Assembly (NCBI GenBank): GCA_910576935.1
Contig: CAJTKG010000034.1
Location: 1-28,186 of the forward strand
DNA from: an uncultured Muribaculaceae bacterium
Lineage (GTDB): Bacteria; Bacteroidota; Bacteroidia; Bacteroidales; Muribaculaceae
Length of the DNA: 28,186 nt
Reading direction: 5' to 3'
This document shows, one piece after another, positions 1 through 7,420 of this stretch (position 1 is the first letter of the stretch; the number at the start of each line of letters is the position of its first letter). Made by a program: the position numbers and the translations under genes. The notes beneath the pieces are model-generated. The model had not been told where the DNA came from. It did not search any database and was given only the letters and a program-made list of their open reading frames with translations.

Positions 1-395
1 GGAGGGGATGTACGAGCCGTGGCCCGGTCTCAAACATATAGTCAGGATGCGCAGGGTGCGCACCATAAATGGTGTAAAATCCGAAGAGACTGTGTATTAC
101 CTTAGCAGCGAAGAAAAGGACGAGGCTTCATATTATGCCAAAAGGATAAGGGAGCATTGGGGTATAGAGAACAAGCTTCACTGGCATCTTGACGTCACTT
201 TCAAGGAAGACCAATGCCGTGCGCGCTCTGAAAATGGTGCCGTCAACCTTTCCGCAATGCGCAAGTACGCATTGGAACTTCTTAAGAAACAAGATGACAA
301 GCTCAGCCTCAAACGCAGACGAAAGAAATGTCTCATGAACATTGAATATCTTGCCAAGGTATTCAACGAATGTTAAATCTCATGCTTTTGCCCTG
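1..395 (+). mobile_element. Right end of an ISAs1-family insertion sequence (left part outside window)
   Basis: The stretch encodes the C-terminal third of an ISAs1-type transposase and ends, 19 bases after its stop codon, at a TGCTTTTGCCCTG motif (383-395). Its reverse complement begins CAGGGCAAAA, and ISAs1-family terminal repeats usually begin CAGGG (family knowledge from memory). I therefore place the IS boundary near 395. The bases just outside, TAAAAATTTA (396-405), would be the right copy of the 8-10 base target duplication, but the left copy is outside the window and cannot be compared. The element overlaps the first codons of the GH5 gene. Confidence 0.7.
2..376 (+). CDS. ISAs1-family transposase, C-terminal part (5' end cut by window)
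   Basis: The reading frame is open to the left edge, so the Met at 8 is almost surely internal; full ISAs1 transposases are about 370 residues and only about 125 are visible here. The segment REHWGIENKLHWHLDVTFKE (residues about 48-67 counted from base 8) followed by the conserved N and R residues of VNLSAMRKYALELLKK is the signature C-terminal block of this family. It includes the Glu of the DDE catalytic triad within the IEN...HW region. The enzyme moves its own element by cut-and-paste transposition. No frameshift is visible in this part, so the copy could be active, but most of the gene cannot be seen. The stop codon overlaps the first codons of the GH5 reading frame by 7 bases. Confidence 0.85.
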   Translation, partial: EGMYEPWPGLKHIVRMRRVRTINGVKSEETVYYLSSEEKDEASYYAKRIREHWGIENKLHWHLDVTFKEDQCRARSENGAVNLSAMRKYALELLKKQDDKLSLKRRRKKCLMNIEYLAKVFNEC

Positions 396-1659
396 TAAAA
401 ATTTATTAAAGATCGCAACCGTGTCGGCAGTGATTGTTGCCGCCGCAAGTGCGTGCGTTGATAAAAGCGCCGCCACCCCAACGCCCGAAAAAGATTTTCT
501 GAAAGTCGACGGACACAATATCGTCAACTCTAAAGGAGAGGCGTTCTATATCAAGGGAACGAATCTGGGCAACTGGTGTAATCCCGAAGGATATATGTTT
601 GGCTTCAGCAGGGCTAATTCATACTCTATGATCAACGATGTCATGACCCAGCTGTTCGGCCCGACCGATGCAACCGAATTCTGGAAAAAGTTCAAAAAGA
701 ATTATATCACCGAGGCCGACATCGCTTTTATCGCGTCAAAGGGCGCCAACACCGTGAGATTTCCATTCCACTACAAACTCTTCACTGGCGAACCGTTTAT
801 GGGCCAGAGTAACGCCGACGCCGGATTTGAGACTGTCGACTCGCTTGTGGCATGGTGCGGACGCAACAATCTGCGTCTTATATTGGATATGCACGATTGC
901 CCGGGAGGCCAGACGGGTGACAACATCGACGATTCGGCGGGCTATCCGTTTCTAATGACCGACACGGTGTCGCAGGCTCGCTTTATCGATCTTTGGGAAA
1001 ACATCGCCGCACGTTATGCCGAAGAGCCGACAATACTTGGCTACGAGCTGATGAACGAACCGATCGCGACATTCTGGAACGAAGAAGAAACCGCCGCGCT
1101 CAACGCTGCTCTCGAACCTCTGTATATCAAGACCGTCAAGGCTATACGTGAAAAAGACCGCAATCATATCATACTGCTCGGGGCGTCGCAATGGAACAGC
1201 AACTTCGAGCCTTTCGGCAATTGGACTTTCGATGACAATATAATGTATACATGTCACCGCTACGGCGGCCCTGCAACGGCCGAGGCCATAAAGTCGTATA
1301 TCGACTTTCGCGACAAGACCGGACTGCCGATGTATATGGGCGAGATCGGCCACAACACCGATGAATGGATGTCGGCATTCGTCGATGTGATGCGGGAAAA
1401 CAATATCGGCTATACGTTCTGGCCCTATAAGAAAATAGAGGACAGCTCGATGACGGGGATAGCCACACCCGAAGGATGGCAGGAAATAGTAACATTCGCC
1501 GAGGCTCCGCGAGGCACATATGCCGAGATACGCGAGGCCCGCTCAAAGGTCGATATCGAAGCCGCACGCAAGGCGCTCGACAGCTATGCCGAAGGTGCAC
1601 GTGCCGAGAAGATGCTCGTCCACGACAGCTATATAGAGGCCATACAGCTTGACAAATAA
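370..1659 (+). CDS. Glycoside hydrolase family 5 enzyme, probable lipoprotein (endoglucanase/mannanase type)
   Basis: Secreted beta-glycanase of the GH5 TIM-barrel fold; the polysaccharide it cuts cannot be read from sequence. The acid/base Glu is in ELMNEP (E230, counting from base 370) and the nucleophile Glu in MGEIG (E325); the N-terminal KGTNLGNW block is also typical. A hydrophobic signal segment (residues about 12-28) ends in a lipobox-like ASA-Cys29, suggesting a lipid-anchored protein. The start is uncertain: the ATGs at 370 and 382 both lie inside the IS right end (boundary about 395). The native N-terminus, probably a few residues before KNLLKIA, seems to have been replaced by IS sequence. 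The frame is intact and the signal peptide survives, so the protein may still be made and exported. It is followed by a strong hairpin shared with the convergent gene. Confidence 0.85.
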   Translation: MLNLMLLPCKNLLKIATVSAVIVAAASACVDKSAATPTPEKDFLKVDGHNIVNSKGEAFYIKGTNLGNWCNPEGYMFGFSRANSYSMINDVMTQLFGPTDATEFWKKFKKNYITEADIAFIASKGANTVRFPFHYKLFTGEPFMGQSNADAGFETVDSLVAWCGRNNLRLILDMHDCPGGQTGDNIDDSAGYPFLMTDTVSQARFIDLWENIAARYAEEPTILGYELMNEPIATFWNEEETAALNAALEPLYIKTVKAIREKDRNHIILLGASQWNSNFEPFGNWTFDDNIMYTCHRYGGPATAEAIKSYIDFRDKTGLPMYMGEIGHNTDEWMSAFVDVMRENNIGYTFWPYKKIEDSSMTGIATPEGWQEIVTFAEAPRGTYAEIREARSKVDIEAARKALDSYAEGARAEKMLVHDSYIEAIQLDK

Positions 1660-1668
1660 TATTTTACG

Positions 1669-1720
1669 ATAAAGGACATATCCCCGCCGGCGACGATGCC
1701 GGCGGGGATATGTCCTTTAT
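1669..1720. terminator. Bidirectional terminator hairpin between convergent genes
   Basis: A perfect 23-base-pair stem (1669-1691 with 1698-1720) with a 6-base loop GACGAT. The core is GC-rich (CCCCGCCGGC) and the ends are AT-rich, so A-runs precede and T-runs follow on both strands. It sits 9 bases after the GH5 stop and 23 bases after the stop of the minus-strand dehydrogenase, as expected for a shared terminator. Confidence 0.85.
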
Positions 1721-1743
1721 ACTTAAAAAACAACGGTAAACGA

Positions 1744-2955
1744 TCAGTTGTCTATGGCTTCGACCTCGAGCTCGGCATTGACGACCTCATGCCACGGGAG
1801 TCCTTGCTTGGCAAGTTCGGCCAGGAATGGATCGGGATCAAATTCCTCGACATTGTGTACGCCGGGTTTGTTCCATTTACCGGTAAGGAACATCATTGCT
1901 CCCGTCATTGCGGGGACGCCGGTGGTGTAGCTGACGGCCTGCATGCCGGTCTCGCGATAGGCGGCCTCGTGTGAGCAGTTGTTGTATATGTAATATGTCA
2001 GGGGCTTGCCCTCTTTGTCTTTGCCCGAAATGCGACAACCGATCGAGGTCTCTCCGTGATAGTTCTCGCCGAGGTCCTGGGGATTGGGCAGAACGGCTTT
2101 GAGGAACTGCAAGGGCACGATCTTGACGCCGTTATATTCGACCTCGTCAATGCGAGCCATGCCGATATTCTGTATAACACGCAGATGGGTAAGATATTCC
2201 TGACCGAAAGTCATCCAGAATCGTGCGCGCTTGATTGTCGGGAAGTTCAGCACAAGCGATTCGAGTTCTTCGTGATAGAGCAGATAGGAGTCGCGTTTGC
2301 CAATATTGGGGTAAGTGAGCTCCATATGCACCTCGAGGGGCTTGGTTGTCACCCATTTGCCGTCGCGGTAGTAGCGGCCGTTCTGTGTTATCTCGCGGAT
2401 ATTGATCTCGGGGTTGAAGTTTGTGGCGAAGGCTTTGCCATGGTCGCCGGCGTTGCAGTCGACGATATCGAGATATTCCATCTCGCTGAAATAATGTTTG
2501 GCGGCATATGCCGTAAAAACGGCCGATACGCCCGGGTCGAAGCCGCAGCCGAGGATGGCGGTGAGGCCGGCTTTCTCGAAGCGCTCGCGGTAGGCCCACT
2601 GCCAGGAGTATTCAAAATGAGCCTCGTCTTTAGGCTCATAGTTGGCCGTATCGAGATAATTGACGCCGCAGATAAGGCATGCATCCATGATTGTGAGGTC
2701 CTGATAAGGCAGGGCGACGTTGATGACCATATCGGGTTTGTGTCGGCTGAAGAGCTCGACGAGTTGGTCGACACTGTCGGCATCGACGGTGTCGGTTGTG
2801 ATATTGGGCGCGCCGATAGCCTTGGCGATAGCGTCGCATTTTGCCTTTGTGCGCGACGCAAGCACGATTTCAGTAAAAACTTCGGGGTTTTGGGCGCACT
2901 TGTGTGCGACGACCGTGCCGACCCCTCCGGCACCGATGATGATAACTTTCGACAT
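1744..2955 (-). CDS. Carboxynorspermidine dehydrogenase (saccharopine dehydrogenase family)
   Basis: NADPH-dependent enzyme that, by family, condenses a diamine with aspartate semialdehyde to give carboxyspermidine or carboxynorspermidine. This is the alternative, S-adenosylmethionine-independent polyamine route common in Bacteroidetes and vibrios. The N-terminal GAGGVG (residues 8-13) is a Rossmann dinucleotide-binding loop. The blocks YLDTANYEPKD, GCGFDPGVSAVF and DIVDCNAGDHG match the carboxynorspermidine type rather than true saccharopine reductase. The length (403 aa) is normal for the family. The decarboxylase partner (nspC-like) is not next to it. The gene begins 3 bases after the stop of the upstream membrane protein, so the two are probably cotranscribed. 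Saccharopine dehydrogenase remains an older alternative label. Confidence 0.85.
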   Translation of the reverse strand: MSKVIIIGAGGVGTVVAHKCAQNPEVFTEIVLASRTKAKCDAIAKAIGAPNITTDTVDADSVDQLVELFSRHKPDMVINVALPYQDLTIMDACLICGVNYLDTANYEPKDEAHFEYSWQWAYRERFEKAGLTAILGCGFDPGVSAVFTAYAAKHYFSEMEYLDIVDCNAGDHGKAFATNFNPEINIREITQNGRYYRDGKWVTTKPLEVHMELTYPNIGKRDSYLLYHEELESLVLNFPTIKRARFWMTFGQEYLTHLRVIQNIGMARIDEVEYNGVKIVPLQFLKAVLPNPQDLGENYHGETSIGCRISGKDKEGKPLTYYIYNNCSHEAAYRETGMQAVSYTTGVPAMTGAMMFLTGKWNKPGVHNVEEFDPDPFLAELAKQGLPWHEVVNAELEVEAIDN

Positions 2956-2958
2956 TTT

Positions 2959-4050
2959 TTACTGTTTGAATTGTTTTATGTTGTTGTTTGTTGTTGCGTT
3001 TGATTTTGATACGGTAGAATGGCGCCGGTCAATGGCGATACACACAAATGTAAATATGCCCAGTGCGATCAGCAGCATTGTCTGACTGCCGAGGACGACG
3101 TTGGCGAAGGCGCCGGCGGCAGTGGCGTCGACGCCGTAGATGCCGAGAGCGAAGATAACGGCCCATTGCCACGGACCTATGCCTCCGTTAGACGGCACAC
3201 CCATCGAGATACTCGACAGGGCGAAAGTGACAAGCACTGCCACGATGCCGTAACGGCTGAAGACTTCGGCCGTGGCCGGGAATGCAAAAAAGGTTATAAA
3301 CATCTGAATAAAGAAACATCCCCAGAGGCAAAGTGTCCAGACAAGCCACATGCCTTTACCGGGCATTTTGAATATAACGGCAAAGCCTGTCCATAGTTCA
3401 CTGATGATTCTGCGGATTCTGAGTACGGCGGAATTGGACGACCGATGTCTGACAAACCACCACACGAATGCCACGACGACCACGACGGCGAGCCACAGCC
3501 AAGGTGAGGCGAGCAATGAGGTGATGGCTCTATATGTCGCGGTGTTCTGCATCAGATATGAGATGATGACTTTCGACGACAATATAAAGGCAAGCAGGGT
3601 TATGAGCGCCACAGTGACCGCGTCGGCCAAACGCTCGGCCACCATAGAGCCGAAAACGGCCGTGAATGAAGCTTTCTGACGCCGGGCAATATAGCCCGAT
3701 CGCCACACCTCGCCCAGACGGGGGAAAACGAGATTGACGGCATAGGTGCCGAAGATGCTGAGCACAAGATAGAACAGCGGGGGTCGCACATCGAGCGCGC
3801 GAAGCTGGATGCGCCATCGCAAAGCTCTGAAAACATGCGAGAAGATGCTGATAAACATGGCCAAAGCAATATAGCTGTAGTCGCAGTCACGGCGTATGAT
3901 CGCGATCATCTCGTCAAAATCAATGCCGGTAAAAAGGAGGTAGCACAACCCGACGCTGATTATCAGCGGCAGGCCGAATTTGAGTATGTAGCTCAACAGC
4001 GAGCTTTTTTTATGGATAATCTTGTCTGACTGCGCGTCGTTGTCTGCCAT
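2959..4050 (-). CDS. YbhN/LPG-synthase transmembrane-domain family membrane protein
   Basis: Integral inner-membrane protein of the UPF0104 (lysylphosphatidylglycerol synthase TM region) family, with about eight or nine hydrophobic segments (first at about residues 19-42, last at about 315-340). The conserved loop after the third segment carries PRLGEVWRSGYIARR, the family's R-x-GE...R signature, and GVPSNGGIGPWQW is a second conserved block. There is no soluble catalytic LPG synthase domain, so lysyl transfer is unlikely; members of this stand-alone type are thought to act as lipid flippases or transport helpers. The substrate is unknown. It sits between the AraC regulator (49 bases upstream) and the dehydrogenase (3 bases downstream), suggesting one transcript without proving a shared pathway. 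Confidence 0.8.
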   Translation of the reverse strand: MADNDAQSDKIIHKKSSLLSYILKFGLPLIISVGLCYLLFTGIDFDEMIAIIRRDCDYSYIALAMFISIFSHVFRALRWRIQLRALDVRPPLFYLVLSIFGTYAVNLVFPRLGEVWRSGYIARRQKASFTAVFGSMVAERLADAVTVALITLLAFILSSKVIISYLMQNTATYRAITSLLASPWLWLAVVVVVAFVWWFVRHRSSNSAVLRIRRIISELWTGFAVIFKMPGKGMWLVWTLCLWGCFFIQMFITFFAFPATAEVFSRYGIVAVLVTFALSSISMGVPSNGGIGPWQWAVIFALGIYGVDATAAGAFANVVLGSQTMLLIALGIFTFVCIAIDRRHSTVSKSNATTNNNIKQFKQ

Positions 4051-4069
4051 ATATTATTGTGAATTTCGG

Positions 4070-4077
4070 CAAAGATA
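4070..4077 (-). promoter_or_regulatory. Possible -7 box (TATCTTTG) upstream of the YbhN-like gene
   Basis: TATCTTTG on the minus strand fits the Bacteroidetes -7 consensus TAnnTTTG and lies about 20 bases before the ATG. No TTTG is seen 19-21 bases further upstream, so it is either a weak internal promoter or chance. Confidence 0.35.
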
Positions 4078-4098
4078 ACGATTTTTCGCCATAGCGCA

Positions 4099-5004
4099 TT
4101 ATGATTTCTGATATTCCGAGGGAGACATGCCCGTCTGATGCTTGAAATACTTGCCGAAAGACGACTGGTTGACAAAATTGAGGGCATAAGCGACCTGCTG
4201 AATGTTCTTTCCCGAGTAACGCAGTTGGTTTTTGGCTTCCATGATGACGAAATCGTCGATCCATCGGGAAGCCGAGCGGCCGGTAGTCTCCTTGACAAGA
4301 AGAGACAGGTATTTGGGTGAGATAAACAGCTTTGACGCATAGAAGGTGACTGAGCGCTCGCGGGTATAGTTGAGATGTACAAGTTTAATAAATTCTCTGA
4401 CATAAGAGAGCCTGCGCGAATTGTTCTGACCATGACCTTCCGACAGATCTATATGTGAAAGACTGAACAATATGACCTGATAGAACATAGCCGCCATCAG
4501 GCTGGTGGCTATGTTCTGCTCCATCTGAGGATTGACGCGGTTTTTGGCGTTGATGTTCAACAGGTCGAAATAGCGAACCATCGTACGCGCCTCATCAACT
4601 GTCAGGAGTTCGAGCGGCGACGGTTTTTCTGTGCGCATCGGGTAATTGATGGCCGAAAAATTGATATTGATATTGTGCATGAATTTCTCGGACATAAACA
4701 TCAGATATGCGTCGATATTTACATCGTCGGCCGATTTGGGGTTAAAGACCACTCCCGGACTGAGAGCCAGCAGAGTGTTGGCACCGATGACATATTGCTC
4801 GAGATTGATCTCGACGGTCATCTCACCATCGAGCATCAGCATCACCAACATTCCTTTGATTTTGACCGGCGCACTCCTGAAACGTGTGACAACGCCGTTC
4901 TCGAGGCGCAGGCGCGAAAAAAAGTATAGGCCGTCGAGCTGGCTGTAATCACTTGATATATCTTTTAATAGTCTGAGTTGTTCTTCGCTGATGATTTCTT
5001 CCAT
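4099..5004 (-). CDS. AraC-family transcriptional regulator
   Basis: DNA-binding regulator of about 301 residues. The last 100 residues form the double helix-turn-helix domain: first helix pair around VTFYASKLFISPKYLSLLVKE, then the typical AraC second-helix block IQQVAYALNFVNQSSFGKYF, ending TGMSPSEYQ. The N-terminal 200 residues look like a cupin-type sensing domain (for example the MTVEINLEQYVIGANTLLALSPG region), with no recognisable ligand motif. I choose the ATG at 5004 (MEEIISEEQ) over the upstream in-frame ATG at 5064, because a good promoter lies at 5035-5065 and its transcript would start downstream of 5064. Targets are unknown; the cotranscribed or adjacent membrane protein and polyamine gene are candidates. 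Confidence 0.85.
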   Translation of the reverse strand: MEEIISEEQLRLLKDISSDYSQLDGLYFFSRLRLENGVVTRFRSAPVKIKGMLVMLMLDGEMTVEINLEQYVIGANTLLALSPGVVFNPKSADDVNIDAYLMFMSEKFMHNININFSAINYPMRTEKPSPLELLTVDEARTMVRYFDLLNINAKNRVNPQMEQNIATSLMAAMFYQVILFSLSHIDLSEGHGQNNSRRLSYVREFIKLVHLNYTRERSVTFYASKLFISPKYLSLLVKETTGRSASRWIDDFVIMEAKNQLRYSGKNIQQVAYALNFVNQSSFGKYFKHQTGMSPSEYQKS

Positions 5005-5034
5005 AAAACAAACGTTGCCGGTAATTAAGCGCAG

Positions 5035-5065
5035 CAAAGCTACGAAAAAACGCCCTATCGGCAAA
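5035..5065 (-). promoter_or_regulatory. Bacteroidetes-type promoter of the araC-like gene
   Basis: On the minus strand, TTTG (5065-5062), a 19-base spacer, then TAGCTTTG (5042-5035): a full match to the -33/-7 consensus of the Bacteroides primary sigma factor. The expected transcription start is near 5029, about 25 bases before the chosen ATG at 5004. It overlaps the glgB terminator. Confidence 0.75.
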
Positions 5066-5084
5066 TATCATAGCCGAAAGGGCG
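5045..5084 (-). terminator. Rho-independent terminator of glgB
   Basis: A 12-pair stem with one mismatch (5084-5073 with 5062-5051) and a 10-base loop is followed on the minus strand by TTTTTT (5050-5045). It begins 38 bases after the glgB stop. The -33 box of the araC promoter lies in its loop and stem edge, and the T-run lies in the promoter spacer. Confidence 0.75.
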
Positions 5085-5122
5085 GCGAAAATCAGACTTT
5101 TTGACGATAAATATCGTCTTTT

Positions 5123-7228
5123 TCACTTATTTTTAGATCGCCGGCCCGGATGGGCTTTTAAGAGTACCATGGCCGAACGCGACGGCAGATAGAGTTTAAG
5201 CCACTCTACTCCGTGAGGCGCATAAAGAGGATCTGAAATGGTCAGATGCTCGATTTTCTCGTCGACATTGCCATAGCCGCCGAAGTCACGGTTGTCGGTC
5301 GACAGTATTGTGCGGTAGCTGCCGCCGGGGGCGAGTATACCATATCCGTCAAACGACTTGGTCGGATTAAAGTTGAATACAAATATCAGATCGCCGCGCA
5401 TGAACGCGAGCACCTGGTCGTCGTCTTTCTCCCAAAGTTTTCTGACCGGAAGGGCCTGGAAGTTGTAGATCTTCGACACAAGTTCTATCATGGCATTGTC
5501 AAAGGCGTTGAGGTATTTGTACTTGAGGTCCTCGCGGTCGACGAGATCCCATTGACGGCGTGCGTATTTGTAGCTCCAGCCGTTACCTTCGCGCGGGAAA
5601 TCGATCCACTCGGGATGACCGAACTCGTTGCCCATGAAGTTCAGATAACCGCCGTTGATGGTTGCCAGTGTCACCAGGCGTATCATCTTGTGAAGCGCCA
5701 TGCCGCGCGAGACGGTCATATTGTCGTCGCCGACCATCATATGCCAGTACATTTCTTTGTCAATGAGGCGGAAGATGACGGTTTTGTCTCCGACAAGAGC
5801 CTGGTCGTGACTCTCGACATAGCTGATTGTTTTCTCGTCGGCGCGACGGTTGGTAAGTTCCCAGAAAATTGAAGTCGGATGCCAGTCTTCGTCTTTCTTC
5901 TCTTTGAGGGTCTTGATCCAGTAGTCGGGAATGCCCATTGCCATGCGGTAGTCAAAACCGATGCCACCGTCGGCAACGGGAAGCGCGAGGCCGGGCATTC
6001 CGCTCATCTCCTCGGCGATGGTGATGGCCGCGGGATTGACGGTATGTATGAGTTCGTTGGCGAGGGTGAGATACGTGATGGCGTTGACATCCTGATTGCC
6101 ATTGTAATAATCGCCGTAACCGCCGAAATCCTGTCCGAGGCCGTGGTTATAGTAAAGCATCGAAGTTACGCCGTCGAAGCGGAAGCCGTCGAAGCGGTAT
6201 TCTTCAAGCCAGAATTTGCAATTTGAGAGCAGGAAATGGAGCACCTCGTTCTTGCCGTAGTCGAAACAGAGCGAGTCCCACGCAGGGTGTTCACGGCGTC
6301 CGTCGCCATAAAAATACTGGTTATAGCTGCCGTCGAGACGTCCGAGGCCCTCGGCCTCGTTCTTGACAGCATGTGAGTGGACGATATCCATGATGACGGC
6401 GATGCCTGCCTCATGGGCGGCGTCGATAAGATGTTTGAGTTGGTCGGGGGTGCCGAAACGGCTCGACGCGGCGTAGAAATTCGACACATGATAGCCGAAC
6501 GACCCGTAATAAGGATGTTCTTGAATAGCCATGATCTGTATCGCATTATAGCCGTCGGCGGCGATGCGCGGCAATATCTTCTCGCGGAACTCATCGTATG
6601 TCCCCACTCCTTCGCGCTCCTGTGCCATGCCGATGTGGCATTCGTAGATAAGCAGAGGCTTGGTGTCGGGTCTGAAATTGTCGGCTGTCCATTGATAAGG
6701 TTTTTCGGGAGCCCATACCTGTGCCGAGAAGATGGCTGTCTTTTCATCCTGAACGACACGTGTGGCATAGGCGGGGATTCGTTCGCCCACACCACCGGAC
6801 CAATGCACCATCATCTTGTAGAGCTGACCATGCATAATGTCATCGGGAGCAAGTTTCAATTCCCACACGCCGTTGCCGATAGGACTGAGGCTGTATTTTA
6901 TCTCTTCGCGCCACTGCGAGAAATCACCGACAAGGGTGATAGCCGTGGCGTTAGGCGCCCATTCGCGGAAGACCCAGCTGCCGTCGGCCTCGCGATGAAG
7001 ACCAAAATATTTATGAGCGTTGGCAAAATCATTGAGATCGGCGCAAGCGGCAGTAAGCTCATTTTTCTTATTGACAGCGTCACGATGACGACCTGTTATG
7101 GCCTCGGCAAATGGTTCGAGCCAAGGGTCGTTCTTGATTATAGGCAGCACGGCAGATTTGCGGCGCGTGGCGCTACGGCGAGGTTTTGATGTCGTCTTGG
7201 TTTTTGGATTATCTGATTTTGCCTTCAT
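5123..7228 (-). CDS. glgB: 1,4-alpha-glucan branching enzyme (GH13, eukaryote-like type)
   Basis: Cytosolic enzyme that cuts alpha-1,4 glucan chains and re-joins them by alpha-1,6 bonds, building branched glycogen. A basic, low-complexity N-terminal tail (residues 1-30, rich in K/R/S/T) is followed by a CBM48-like domain (FREWAPNATAITLVGDFSQW) and the GH13 barrel. Conserved regions are DIVHSHA (region I), RFDGFRFDGVTSM with nucleophile D352 (region II), IAEEMSG with acid/base Glu near 406 (region III) and VESHDQ (region IV). The order and wording of these blocks (for example MLYYNHG) resemble eukaryotic and Bacteroidetes branching enzymes, not the E. coli type. The length of 701 aa fits that type. 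It has its own terminator; no other glycogen gene is nearby. Confidence 0.93.
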   Translation of the reverse strand: MKAKSDNPKTKTTSKPRRSATRRKSAVLPIIKNDPWLEPFAEAITGRHRDAVNKKNELTAACADLNDFANAHKYFGLHREADGSWVFREWAPNATAITLVGDFSQWREEIKYSLSPIGNGVWELKLAPDDIMHGQLYKMMVHWSGGVGERIPAYATRVVQDEKTAIFSAQVWAPEKPYQWTADNFRPDTKPLLIYECHIGMAQEREGVGTYDEFREKILPRIAADGYNAIQIMAIQEHPYYGSFGYHVSNFYAASSRFGTPDQLKHLIDAAHEAGIAVIMDIVHSHAVKNEAEGLGRLDGSYNQYFYGDGRREHPAWDSLCFDYGKNEVLHFLLSNCKFWLEEYRFDGFRFDGVTSMLYYNHGLGQDFGGYGDYYNGNQDVNAITYLTLANELIHTVNPAAITIAEEMSGMPGLALPVADGGIGFDYRMAMGIPDYWIKTLKEKKDEDWHPTSIFWELTNRRADEKTISYVESHDQALVGDKTVIFRLIDKEMYWHMMVGDDNMTVSRGMALHKMIRLVTLATINGGYLNFMGNEFGHPEWIDFPREGNGWSYKYARRQWDLVDREDLKYKYLNAFDNAMIELVSKIYNFQALPVRKLWEKDDDQVLAFMRGDLIFVFNFNPTKSFDGYGILAPGGSYRTILSTDNRDFGGYGNVDEKIEHLTISDPLYAPHGVEWLKLYLPSRSAMVLLKAHPGRRSKNK

Positions 7229-7274
7229 ACATCATTAAGGTTAGTTATGTTTTATCGTGTATTTATCTAAAACA

Positions 7275-7282
7275 CAAACTTA
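7275..7282 (-). promoter_or_regulatory. Probable -7 box (TAAGTTTG) of glgB
   Basis: TAAGTTTG on the minus strand matches TAnnTTTG and lies 46 bases before the glgB ATG. The only -33 candidate is CTTG, 22 bases upstream (one mismatch, spacing slightly long). It therefore looks like a moderate promoter. Confidence 0.45.
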
Positions 7283-7344
7283 ATGAAAAGAACTCAGCCG
7301 ACCGCAAGTTTAACACATTTTATAGGTCAGACATTATGCCACCG

Positions 7345-7376
7345 TTTGCTGCGGTCCATGTCTGTTTGTATATTTG
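7345..7376 (+). promoter_or_regulatory. Bacteroidetes-type promoter of the secreted protein gene at 7421
   Basis: TTTG (7345-7348), a 20-base spacer and TATATTTG (7369-7376) match the -33/-7 consensus fully. Transcription should start near 7382, giving a leader of about 40 bases to the ATG at 7421. Confidence 0.75.
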
Positions 7377-7420
7377 TGCCTGACAATCAACTTTTAATCG
7401 ATATCATGAAGTAAGACAAA

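Noticed and set aside
2056..3003. A 315-residue open frame opposite carboxynorspermidine dehydrogenase
   Set aside because: It is a mirror of a gene with clear motifs; no promoter or known domain supports it.
5103..5118. Small inverted repeat GACGATAAATATCGTC after glgB
   Set aside because: The six-pair AT-rich stem has a T-run only on the plus strand, where no gene needs termination; the stronger glgB terminator follows at 5045-5084.
6377..7189. A 270-residue open frame opposite glgB
   Set aside because: It is contained in glgB, with composition typical of an antisense shadow and no recognisable domain.
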